Assembly: GCF_905171775.1 (NCBI RefSeq)
Contig: NC_053499.1
Coordinates: 92,359,512-92,423,511 of the forward strand
From: Rana temporaria
Lineage: Eukaryota; Chordata; Amphibia; Anura; Ranidae
Reading direction: 5' to 3'
DNA length: 64,000 nucleotides
Made by a program: the position numbers and the translations under genes. The notes below the pieces were generated by a model. The model was not told the origin of the DNA, did not search any database, and was given only the letters and a program-made list of their open reading frames with translations. This document shows, in pieces, positions 22,101 through 32,086 of the stretch (the stretch's first letter is position 1; each line of letters starts with the position of its first letter).

Positions 22101-23373
22101 CAACATCGAAGAAGGGAGAAGAGAAGAGAAGAAGATGACGTCAGCAGAAGACTCGTGCTGGCTGCCTGCTAGTAATTGAGGCTAACACACGAAGATAGCA
22201 GGCGCCAGCGCTGAGAGGAGAAGGCACCGGACAGCTGGAGAAGGAACCCGGGGGTGCGCCGAGTCAACAGCGGAGAGCGGCGAAGATAGAAGAAGACCCC
22301 CGGAGAGCGTAGAAGACCCCCCCGGAGAGCGGAAAGAAGAAGCCCCCCCTGGGTATTAGAGCTAAAGAAGACAGGGGGGGGCCTCCGGAGCAGACTATAA
22401 ATGATTTTAAAAACCCAGTGTTGTCGTGTGTTTAATAACTGATCACTTTGCCTTACAGGTGAATGGGTAGGGGTACGATGTACCCCATATCGCATTCAGC
22501 TTAGGGTGGGGGGCCGGTATCTGGGGGCCCCCTTATTTAGGGGACTCCCAGGAGTCCGATAAGCCCCGCGTCCGCAGGACCCCGACAACCAACGGCCAGG
22601 GTTGTCGGGGAAGAGGTCTGTCCTCAACAACATGGGGACAGGGTGCTGCTGGGGTGGGGGGGCCCGCAGTGTGCCCCCCTGCCCCAGAGCACCCAACCCC
22701 CCCATGTTGAGGGCATGCGGCCTGGGTACGGCTCAGGAGGGGGGGGGGCGGCTAGCTCGTCGCCCACGTCCCATTCCTGGCCGGTCCGGGGGTAGCGTGC
22801 TTTGGATATGGGTCTGGTATGGATTGTCGGGGGGACCCCGCCTACGTTGATTTTTCGGCGTAGGGGGGGTCTCCTTACAACCCATACCAGACCTAAGGGC
22901 CTGGTATGGCTCCTGGGGGGGGGAGACCCATGCCGGTTTTGATTTTACAAATTGCCGTGGAGTTCTCCCTCAGGAATGCAGTACCAAATGCCGACGCTAG
23001 AATTGGCGGGAATCCAAGTCGGATGCCCCGTCACCTCTATGACGCGCTCGCTTGAATGTGCTTTTACAAGGTGTTACTAACTTTACACTTTGTAAAAGCA
23101 GCCCTAATTTTACACTTGCAAACTAAAACTTACGGCGAAAAAACGAAGCTGAAAAGCTTTGTGGATCGCCGTAAGTGCTAATTTGACGAATTCGACTCGA
23201 AATGCCCCCAGCGGCGGATGCGGTACTGCATCCTAAGATCTGACAATTTAAGTCCCTTACACATGTCGGATCTTCTGCCTAACTTTGGAAAACTGATTCT
23301 GTGGATCAGTTCCAAAGTTAGAACCAGGGATACGACGGCGTACGCCGGCGTATCCCTTTTGAGGATCTGGCCC
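19199..23373. mobile_element. Composite of palindromic miniature DNA transposons
   Basis: The left edge GGGCCAGATTCACAG... and right edge ...GGATCTGGCCCC are inverted, as are the adjoining ATACG(A/T)CG and GATC(C/T)GACA blocks (19290-19370 against 23225-23310). Inside is a second family beginning GGGGCATATCCACAAA (about 20754) with CCGGCGCAACTT words, and inside that a 2-kb palindrome (21031-22990). The segment 19500-19700 is another short palindrome family (TTTAACATGG/CCATGTTAAA). The segment 19715-20745 has no clear element; near 20317 it resembles the GTCATATGAC block of the piggyBac-like family. No protein frame is meaningful. Confidence 0.6.
21031..22990. repeat. Giant palindrome 1 (centre near 22.02 kb)
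   Basis: The arms match in inverted orientation over about 0.9 kb each: CATTCCTGAGGGAGAAC at both ends, then CCTACGCCGA, CCTCAACATGG, TTGTCGGGG and AGTCTGCTCCGGAGG blocks. A TATA box faces right at 22044-22050; the equivalent part of the left arm is deleted. An inverted AATAAA (TTTATT) sits at 21621-21626 in the left arm, while the right copy is mutated to ATAAAT. The inner arms are pyrimidine-rich (left) and purine-rich (right). Confidence 0.85.
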
Positions 23374-24566
23374 CATATGAATAGTTTTTTTTTCCAGAAA
23401 AAATGGTTGCTTATAATAGTGAAATTCACTGTTATAAGCAATCATAGTGTGTAAAAAAAATCTTAATCACCTCCCCAGAGTAGTACAGTGTTACTATGGT
23501 ACTATGTATTTTTCTGGTCACAGTTTAAAAAGAAAATCATAAGAAAATAAAAAAGGAATAAATAACAAAGGTAATAAAAAAAAAATGTTTTTATACTGTC
23601 ACCAGTCAGTGTCCCTGATCACTGCCACACCAGTTATGATGATGCTGTAGTGCACTGGTGACAGTATGTAATAACATCTCCTTTTTTTTCATTTCCAAAT
23701 TTTCTAAAAAATTATGGCTTCATAAACTCATCATGCCTCTTACTAATTACCTTGGTCTGTCTACTTTCCAAAAAGGGGTAATTTGGGGGATATTTGTAAG
23801 GGGCTCCTATGTCAGCTTTATCTGCAGTTGCGAGTGTCATCCCTCTGCCGCCTCACACACTGCGGCTTGCACTGCTACTATAGGACTCAGCTTAAACTGC
23901 ACTCTGACAGTGACTCCTAGCAGCCATTTCCATCTTTGGATCTTGCCCCATTCATTGGGCTGGAAGTCAACTCAGCCAGCATAGGCTGTGGAGAGTTCCC
24001 TAGGTGTTTTGTCCTGCATTGTCACACCTGCAGTGTCTCGAGGAGGAAAATCATCCAAGCTGTCAGTTCAGACATTCTGCTGGGGGATGAGATTAACACA
24101 GCAGCTACAAAGTAACCATTTGGGATGTCATGCCTGATACTCCATCTGAGTGCAACTTTTTACATTGTTTTTAGTTGTTTTGGTAATAAAGGTAACTGCA
24201 CTATGAGCCTTTGCGCTCGCTCTCTTTTGTTCAATATACAGATTCTCGACTGATTGCTGGTTAGTAAACAAAGGGTTGATGGTGGCTGATGTCACTATCC
24301 AAATATCTCCATGGTCTTTTTTTTGGGCTAGTTATGACAGCCACTATCACTTGTCCTTTGTTTACACTCAGCCGGGAATGCACATCTGGCATCTGAATGG
24401 CTGAGCAGGGATGCATCACTGGTTGCTAAAAAGTCAGCAGCTATTGGTTTACTAACAACCAAATTGAGTGGCAAACTGTCATATTTAGCATCAGTAATAT
24501 CGCTGTTAAATGTACCATTTCTGGGGGGCGTGGTCTAGACAGGCATGTGAGCTGTCGCACTACACA
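23374..24566. other. Unassigned non-coding stretch
   Basis: No recognisable gene or element with confidence. It contains an inverted repeat around 23592-23670 (ACTGTCACCAG and CTGGTGACAGT) and an AATAAAGG at about 24188 that could end a retroelement. The remainder looks like ordinary intergenic DNA. Confidence 0.4.
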
Positions 24567-24975
24567 GAGATCAGGCCTTTCTTAAAGCACTTTACTAAGC
24601 TGGCCAGAACCACCTCTGCAGGGAGTCTATTTCACATTTTCACAGCTCTTACTGTGAAGAAACCTTTCCGTATTTGGAGGTGAAATCTCTTTTCCTCTTG
24701 CCCCCTTGTCCTCAGTGTTGACCGTAAAGTGAATAACTGAAAACCAAGTTCACTATATGGACCCCTTATATATTTGTACATGTTGATTATATCTCCCCTT
24801 AGAGTGAATAAATTCACTTCCTCTAATCTTTCCCCATAGCTGAGCTCCTCCATGCCTCTTATCAGTTTGGTTGCCCTTCTCTGCACTTTCTCCAGTTCCC
24901 CAATATCCTTATTGAGAACTGGAGCCCAAAACTGAACTGCATATTCCAGATGAGGTCTTACTAATGATTTGTACA
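24567..24975 (-). pseudogene. CR1/L2-type LINE, reverse transcriptase C-terminal scrap
   Basis: On the minus strand, 24632-24886 encodes MQRRATKLIRGMEELSYGER and, further on, TLRGDIINMYKYIRG, the familiar end of CR1/L2 reverse transcriptases (RRATKL..., RGDxI..YK). The upstream minus-strand part (24887-24972) continues the homology. The fragment is 5'-truncated and its plus-strand right edge is cut by the gypsy LTR stub at 24976. Confidence 0.8.
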
Positions 24976-25739
24976 GGGCGCGAGAGGGCGTCTGTTACAG
25001 TACCCCCCTTTTAAGAGATACCCTCCTGGGGATCTCAATAAGTGAAGGCTTATCAAGATAAGGGGTTTCACGAGTAAGACATTTTTTTATATACTTTCTG
25101 TAAAAATTTGCGAACCCCCAAAAAAAGTACCTATCGCTATAACGGTCAGGGGAATGCAATCACAGCAAGCTTTATCGCACACTACAGCCAGGTAGCTGGA
25201 GGTGATGACATCTTTTAATTAACATCTTTGAATTAACCTGTTGAGTTCAGAATCAAAAACCAGTAATTAGTTCTTTGCAGACATTCTTGAATATATTGTG
25301 GATTATCATTACTGTCCCATCTCATGTAATTCAAGATATAATTTCTCAGTCATCTATGCCCTAAGTGGACATAGGATGACCCTAGACACAAGAGTCATTG
25401 GTGAAGCTGAAACAGGAGTACCCCACATCTTTCAAGAGCCTCTGGGTTTTACGTGGCCATTCGTTACAATCGCCTTTTGTAAAAATAACAAAGGCAAGGA
25501 TAGGAATAGAGATCTATTCAAAGACAACATTTCTGAAACTTGGCGTAGAGGGAATGAGCTCTGAGTCTTGCAAGTAGCCATCCGACATGTTACCAATGTT
25601 GCAATTGTTCAACTGAGCAATAAAGTATGTCATCTAGACACACCACTACGCACATGTCCAGAAAGTCTCTTAAGACATCATTCAGAAGGCTTTGCAGGGT
25701 TGTTGCCACTTTACATGGTCCCAATGTCCATTTTTTCAT

Positions 25740-26459
25740 CAAAAGGGGACAGACTCAAGTTTTGAGGTGTAGGGACAGGTGCTGTGGAACTTGATGAACA
25801 TTCAGCTCGTCTCTCTCATAACCTACGCTCTATTGGGATAGCTCATTGTATGGTATCATCAAGAGATTGGGGAGATCTGCTCTAGCCAACTCATACTTGA
25901 GTGGTTCAGAAAGGCCGAGACGAAAATGGTTACGGAGGGGTAACATCGTTCCACTCAGTCTCAATGGCCCACCTCTGAAAATCGCTATGAAGTCCTCAAC
26001 AGGTCCTGTAGCTTTGATTAGATTCCTAATAGCATTTTCCGCAGTGAGTTGCTTGTTGAAGTCATCATAAAGCAAGGACATAGTTGCCAAAAATTGTGGA
26101 TATGAATTTAGGATTGGATCCTCTTTTTCTAGGTTGGTATTTGCCCAAGCACGTAATTCTCCACGTAAATAGGATATGAGGGTAAGCACCTTAATCCTGT
26201 CATTGGGGAAGGTGCGATGGCATAATTCAAACATTAATTTACATGCATTAATAAATTCTCTATAGGTCTTTCGATCACCAGTAAAGGGTGCAGGTGGATT
26301 GAGCTTAGGTTCAGGGGGAATACGAGGCACATTTGGATTTTACGCAACTAAATCTTGCAGTGTTTGGTTCTCCAACTGCAGTGTATGTACAGTTTAAGCA
26401 AGTGTGTCTACCTTTTGAGTAAGGGCGACCACATGATTGGCAAGTTCCGCTGGGTTCAT
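25740..26459 (-). pseudogene. gag: gypsy-type gag, degraded
   Basis: The minus-strand frame starts at an ATG 18 nt inside the LTR (MNPAELANHVVALTQKVDTL). It has in-frame TAA codons near 26394 and 26340, then runs open to 25830 with the retrotransposon-gag signature: PPEPKLNPPAPFTGDRKTYR, EFINACKLMFELCHR, DRIKVLTLISYLRGELRAWA and SLLYDDFNKQ. This belongs to the same broad family as the gags domesticated as RTL/PEG10 genes in mammals. No zinc knuckle is seen. Multiple stops make it a pseudogene. Confidence 0.85.
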
Positions 26460-26477
26460 TTTAAGGTTCTATTATTC

Positions 26478-27620
26478 TGTAACAGCTCTGGTGAATGGGA
26501 GTGAACCACAACTGTGGTTAGGGAAATAATTCAATACACCTCCCTATGTTATGTGATATTTCAGTACTAGGCCCCAGGCGTCACTCCAATCAGTGAACAG
26601 GAGTTTGGGGGGTCACTACATCATCTCTCTCACATATAGGAATGCATTGAGCTACTACAACATGCGTCCAACCGCTAGCATAGAAGATTACAATAAAGAT
26701 CAACGAGCACAACTGTATTAAAGGTTCCAATGCACTTCTCTTATGTAAGTGATTATCAGTACGGGACCCCAGGCGTCACTCCAATCAGAGAACAGGAGTT
26801 TGGGGGTTCTCTACATCATATAATTTTTACATAAAGGAATGCATTGGGCTACTAAAGGAGCAGGTATGAAATACCTTCGGGCTTTAGCATGAAAAAGTTA
26901 GAGCGAACATGTTCAGCATTTTAAGGACAAGGCGCATATACATTTAGGAACGTATGTCAGGCACGTAGCAATTAAGAATACTGTATGCAATTAATATTTG
27001 CGTAGGAGAGTATTTCCCTTTAGGAAATTCTACAGCGGACAGCTAAAGACACAGTAAGTAATCCCAGGCAGCAAGTTAGTATTCAATAATCCAGATTTAA
27101 ATACAGTACTTGATAAGGGCAATATAGAAAGCAGGTAATTTAAGCAGTATGAATGACATAAAGTTGCTACTTATGCGTTTTGCAGGGATGAGAGTATGCA
27201 GAGCATTGCAGCAGCAATGGGATTCCGTCATGGAGTGTCTACTGGTGCAGGATATCTTAGGGTGTCCCCAGCCACAGCAATAAGATGGGCAGCGTGGAAG
27301 GAGGCAGTAGATCACCAAGAGGTAGCATGGATCCATGTTGCGCTGGTACTCAGTTGAGCAGATTTTCCAGTAGCTTGCCCAGTACTTCAGAGTGTTTAAA
27401 AGTAGCCCAGCCGGCTACGGCCGACAATGATAGAACGATGTGCAGTCTGCACACCGCTCTCTTTATAGGTGAGAGGCAAATGCAGGAAGAAACATTTGTG
27501 ATTCACAGCGCACTTCCATGTTCCAAGCTGGAACCACGCGGCGTCGGGCAATGACATCACGCGCTCGCTGTATGCGTCCCAGCGTGGAATGCAATACGGC
27601 ACGAGAGGGCACCTGTTACA
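26478..27620 (-). mobile_element. gypsy 5' LTR (copy A), 1143 bp
   Basis: Termini TGTAACAG and CTGTTACA. An internal duplication is visible (26570-26640 against 26765-26835: CCAGGCGTCACTCCAATCAG). A minus-strand TATA box (CTATAAAGAG) lies near 27460. Homologous copies occur at 28880 and 52866-53295. Confidence 0.85.
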
Positions 27621-28392
27621 CACACGCTGTGTGAAATAATGGACAGGGCACTTGAGGCAGAACAGAGGGAGGAAGAGGAGGACTTCCTTACCTCTCAAGG
27701 CCCCCTTTATCCAGACAATGTTCCTGCTGGCCCATCGATCACACAAGAAGAGGATGAGGAGGAGGATTGTGTCAGCATGGAGGTGGAGCCTAGCATTCAG
27801 CATCAGCAGCAGTCTTCAAGGGATCATTTACAGTCCCAAGAAACCCATGGACTTGTACGTGGCTGGGAGGAGGTGGCTGTGGATCATGTTGTCCTTAGTG
27901 ACCCAGAGGTCCGAATGCCTCAGCAAACCTACGCTGCATGGCCTCCCTGATCCTGCAAAGCCTGCGAAAGGATCCTTGTTTTTGTGGTATCAAGGAGAGG
28001 GATCATTACTGGCTGGCAACACTCCTTGATCTACGTTACAAGGGTAGGGTGGCGGACCTTATCCAGTCGTCGCAGAGGGAGCAGAGGATGAAACATCTTC
28101 GGGAGGCCTTGCAGAAAGGTTTGTGCAATGCGTTTCCAGAGCCTGCAAGGTTACAAATTCCTGGTCCTAGACAACTTGTAGCTCAGGCTTCGGTCAGTCA
28201 CAGAAGGAGCGGTGGAAAAGGTGGGCGTCTGACCGATGCGTTCAGACAATTTTTTAGTCCACATCCCCAAGGTATGATCAGTTCCAGCAACCATCGCCAG
28301 CGTCTGATTCACATGGTGCAGGAATACCTAGGGGCAAGATCAGACTTGGACACCTTTTCCACTGAAAATCCTCTGGGTTACTGGGTCTTGAG

Positions 28393-28775
28393 CAAAGCAG
28401 GAACAAAGATTGTCTCTGGACAGCCGCACACTGAACAAATTATAGCCTTTATTGAAAAAAGGACAGCACTACAAGTCACAGCAACATAAAATAAAATAAA
28501 ACCCAACTGCTGTTCCTTTTTCGCACTAATGCTTGGTCATAGCTATGACTAAGCACTAGTGCAAAACACGTCAGTAGTTGGGTTTTATTTTATTTTACGT
28601 TGCTGTGACTTGTAGTGCTGTCCTTTTTTCAATAAAGGCTATAATTTGTTCAGTGTGCGGCTGTCCAGAGACAATCTTTGTTCCTGCTTTGCTAAGTGCA
28701 TTGCCTGCACCTGAGTTGTCTGCAACGGTGGATGTTCGTCTGGGTTCCCACCTGGAACGGCTATTCCCTTTCCCC
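28393..28775. mobile_element. 383-bp Penelope-derived miniature element in hAT remnant 2
   Basis: Two inverted halves meet near 28549 (GCTTGGTCATAGC / GCTATGACTAAGC) and a 91-bp unpaired tail lies at the right. It is flanked by the 15-bp duplication TTACTGGGTCTTGAG (28378-28392 and 28776-28790); removing one copy restores the hAT reading YWVLRMDPW. The words GTGCGGCTGTCCAGAG, TCAATAAAGG, GACTAAGCAC, GCATTGCCTGCACC and CCCACCTGGAACGG match corresponding parts of the Penelope terminal repeat and tail at 61550-61798. It therefore looks like a Penelope element reduced to its terminal repeats. Confidence 0.75.
28543..28576 (+). ncRNA. Hammerhead-ribozyme-like motif in the 383-bp derivative
   Basis: GCT, ATGACTAA, stem GCACTAGTGC, AAAA, CACGTC, AG. 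It shares the ATGACTAA core with the full Penelope copy, and the GAAA box is further mutated. Confidence 0.3.
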
Positions 28776-28879
28776 TTACTGGGTCTTGAGGATGGATCCC
28801 TGGCCAGAGCTTGCACAGTATGCAATTGAGCTACTGGCCTGTCCTGCATCCAGCATTATTTCGAATGCACATTCAGTGC

Positions 28880-28960
28880 TGTAACGGCTCTGGTGAACGG
28901 GAGTGAACCACAACTGCGGTTAGCAAGGATGTCAATGCACTTCTCTATGTGACAACACAT
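28880..28960 (-). mobile_element. gypsy LTR (copy B), left fragment
   Basis: TGTAACGGCTCTGGTGAACG and what follows match the edge of LTR copy A for about 80 bp. The 5 bp before it (AGTGC, 28875-28879) recur right after the other end of the same LTR at 53296-53300. Confidence 0.85.
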
Positions 28961-29604
28961 CCGTATGCCAACATGCGAGGGGCAGCCATGGTCATAGCAC
29001 TACTGCATCAACAGGCACAGAGAAGTTCTTCTTTCGCTTCTCCTTCTCAATGTCACTGTCTGACATGTCGACTGCACCAGGAACACAAGCTGGTGTACTT
29101 TTGCGTTGGACGTGCGTCTGGCTAGGCGTACGTTATGTTCACAGCATACGCGTGATCCGGCAGAGCTTAGGCGGTCGTGCCGGCGTGGTTGTGAGCAGGT
29201 GCAGGGGGTGCTGTGCATGCGTCCACGTCACGCCGCATGCGCAGTTCGTGATACGCCGGGCGTAAAACGGTCTGGCGCTCGGACCATCATTTGCATGGGG
29301 TCACGCCCACTTCCACCTACTCCGGCGTGCGCCTTCGAAACCCACGCCACGCTAGCGCAGCCTTGGGAGCACTGGCTTGTTGAATGCAATGCATGCCTCT
29401 CCGCGCTACGTTGGTGTGCCGTACGGTGTGATCACTACAGCGGCGTAATGTGCACCATGCTCTCTGTGAATCTGGGCCAATATGGGGCTGATTTACCAAA
29501 AACCATGCGCTGCACCGGTTCATGGCTTAATTGGCACACCGGAAAAATCCTTAATTAAGCGCATGAACCGCGCAGCAGAGGGCACAATGCAATTCATTTT
29601 TTAA
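28961..29604. mobile_element. Miniature-element sequence between LTR fragment and foldback arm
   Basis: 29083-29360 (CACAAGCTGGTGTAC... GGCGCTCGG... CACGCCCACTTCCACCTAC) matches the block at 48395-48625. It ends near GTGAATCTGGGCC (about 29476). From 29485 a second family starts GGGGCTGATTTACC; its possible other end (AATAAATCAGCCCC) lies at about 52850-52863. 28961-29082 is unassigned. Confidence 0.45.
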
Positions 29605-29870
29605 ACCTGCCGAACTCCCTTTAGAAGTCTATGGGAGAAATCAAAAGTGTCAATTTTAAAGGTTAATATGCTAGTTTTTGTCCTAAAAAGTGTTTGGGGA
29701 CCTGAGTCCTGCCCCAGGGGACATGAATCAATGCATTTTTTATTTTTTAAAACGGCAGTTTTTTCGGGAGCAGTGAATTTAATAATGCTTAAAGTGCAAC
29801 AATAAAAGTGAAATATTCCTTTTAATTTCTTACCTAGGGGCGGGGGGGGGGGTGTATAATATGCATTTAA

Positions 29871-32086
29871 CCACCTCAAAACTGCACGCCGTCATATGAT
29901 GTCCAAAAAGGGGATCTCTTATCCCGGGTGGACGTCATATGACGTCCTGTACTTTGTGCGGTGATATCTGAATGATGCCTGCACCTAGAGGCATCATCCA
30001 GATATCATTTTGTTCCGGCGGCGATCCTGCACACCATAAGAATGATCATAGCGGTGGTTACGCCCCTTGATCGTTCTTATAGGAGGGGGATGTCAACTCC
30101 CGCCACCATCCGGTGCTTCTCCGGGCTCTCCCGTGCCATCGGGGGCCCCGGAGAGATGATCAGTGTGTGCCAGATGGGAGGCATAGAGATGATTGGTGAC
30201 CAGATGGTCACCAGTCATCTCTATGACCGTCGGAGGCCCGGGCGCGATGTGATGACATCACGCCCGGGTACCCGTAGTAAACAAACCGCAATTGCGGCTA
30301 GTAAGAATGAGATCTGTGAATTTTTTTTCACAATCTCATTCTTTCCAGCCTGGAGTAGAGATGTGGGGCATCTCTCCTTAACCAGTTCCCGACCCCCGCA
30401 TGTACATATACGTCCACAATATGGCACGTACAGGCACATGGGCGTACATGTACGTCCTTGCCTATTAGCGGGTGGGGGGGTCCGATCGGGACCCCCCCGC
30501 TACATGCGGAGGTCGGGTCCCGCTCGGGGAGCGATCCGGGACCACGGCGCGGCTATTTGTTTATAGCCGCTCCGTCGCGATCGCTCCCTGGAGCTGAAGA
30601 ACGGGGAGAGCCGTGTGTAAACACGGCTTCCCCGTGCTTCACTATGGCGGCGCTTCGATCGCGTCATTCCCTTTATAGGGAAGACACGATCGATGACGTC
30701 ATTCCTACAGCCACACCCCCCTACAGTTGTAAACACATACTAGGTGCACCCTAACTCCTACAGCGCCACCTGTGGTTAACTCCCAAACTGCAACTGTCAT
30801 TTTCACAATAAAGAATGCAATTTAAATGCATTTTTTGCTGTGAAAATGACAATGGTCCCAAAAATGTGTCAAAATTGTCCAAAGTGTCCGCCATAATGTC
30901 ACAGTCACGAAAAAAATTGCTGATCGCCGCCATTAGTAGTAAAAAAAAAAAATTAATAAAAATGCAATAAAACTATCCCCTATTTTGTAAACGCTATAAA
31001 TTTGCGCAAACCAATCGATAAACGCTTATTGCGATTTTTTTTACTAAAAATAGTAGAAGAATACGTATCGGCCTAAACTGAGGAAAAAAAATGTTTTTAT
31101 ATATGTTTTTGGGGGATATTTATTACAGCAAAAAGTAAAAAATATTGCATTTTTTTCAAAATTGTCGCTCTATTTTTGTTTATAGCGCAAAAACTAAAAA
31201 CTGTGATCAAATACCACCAAAAGAAAGCTCTATTTGTGGGGGGAAAAAGGACGCCAATTTTGTTTGGGAGCCACGTCGCACGACCGCGCAATTGTCTGTT
31301 AAAGCGACGCAGTCCCGAACTGTAAAAACACCTTGGGTCTTTAGGCTGCATATTGGTCCGGGGCTTAACTGGTTAAAGAGGACCTGTCACACACTATTCC
31401 TATTACAAGGGAAAAGCGATAAAAAAAAATGTAAAAAAAAGTGTAAAAAATAAATAAATAAGTAAAATAAAAAATAAATAAATTAAAAAAACATTAAAAC
31501 GCCCCTGTCCCCGGTAGCTCGCGCTCATAAGCGAAAGCACACGCAAGTCCGGCCCACGTATGTAAACGTCCTTCAAACCACACATGTGAGGTGTCGCGGC
31601 GTGCGTTAGAGCATGTGCAACAATTCTAGCACTAGACCTCCTCTGTAACTCTAAACTGGTAACCTGTAAACATTTTAAAGCGTCGCCTATGGAGATTTTT
31701 AAGTAACGAAGTTTGGCGCCATTCCATGAGTGTGTGCAATTTTAAAGCATGACATGTTAGGTATTTATTTACTCGGCGTAACATCATCTTTAATATTTTA
31801 CAAAATAATTGGGCTAACTTTACTGTTTTGTTATTTTTTAATTCATGAAACCATTTTTTTTTACAAAAAAAAGGTGTTTTAAAAATGATTGCGCAAATAC
31901 CGTGCACGATAAAAAGTTGCAATGACCGCCATTTTATTCCCTAGGGTGTCTGATAAAAAAACATATATAATGTTTGGGGGTTCTGAGTAATTTTCTAGCA
32001 AAAGAATGATGATTTGTACAGAGAGGAGAGAAGCGCCAGAATAGGCCCGGTATGGAGGTGGGTTTTAAAGCCCTGTATTGAAGTGG
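29871..32086. mobile_element. piggyBac-like non-autonomous element (outer copy)
   Basis: Begins CCACCTC and ends AAGTGG between TTAA tetranucleotides (29867-29870 and 32087-32090), the piggyBac target duplication. It contains a second TTAA-flanked element at 30382-31372. An unoccupied version of this site is present at about 49228-49275, with the same flanks and GTAA in place of TTAA. Confidence 0.7.
30382..31372. mobile_element. piggyBac-like non-autonomous element nested in the previous one
   Basis: CCAGTTCCCGACC ... GGGGCTTAACTGG between TTAA (30378-30381) and TTAA (31373-31376); 991 bp. It contains TGTCATTTTCACA / TGTGAAAATGACA inverted words (about 30797 and 30839) and poly(A)/T runs. 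No protein is encoded. Confidence 0.7.

Larger units (their letters stand above)
24976..27620 (-). mobile_element. Ty3/gypsy-type LTR retrotransposon, internally deleted
   Basis: Minus-strand order: 5' LTR (27620 to 26478), an 18-bp leader, gag (26459 down to about 25740), a shrunken interior without a recognisable pol, a polypurine tract (AAAAGGGGGGTAC on the minus strand, 25000-25012), and a 24-bp stub of the 3' LTR (24976-24999). Both LTR outer ends read GAGAGGGC(A/G)(C/T)CTGTTACA on the plus strand. About 0.8 kb remains where pol should be, so the element is non-autonomous. Confidence 0.8.
27621..28879 (+). pseudogene. hAT transposase remnant 2, central and C-terminal part
   Basis: A degraded ZBED/hAT-family transposase, the cut-and-paste enzyme of hAT elements. 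An acidic stretch (EEDEEEDCVSMEVE) at 27700-27790 precedes LVRGWEEV near 27855. The next frame (27938 on) carries HYWLATLLDLRYKGR and YLGARSDLDTFS, then NPLGYWVL. After a 383-bp insertion the reading resumes with DPWPELAQYAIELLACPASS (28797-28855), the hAT dimerisation motif. The gene is cut at 28879 by a gypsy LTR; its true C-terminus is at 53301-53445. Frameshifts near 27940 and at the end inactivate it. It is a different copy from the one at 45252. Confidence 0.85.
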
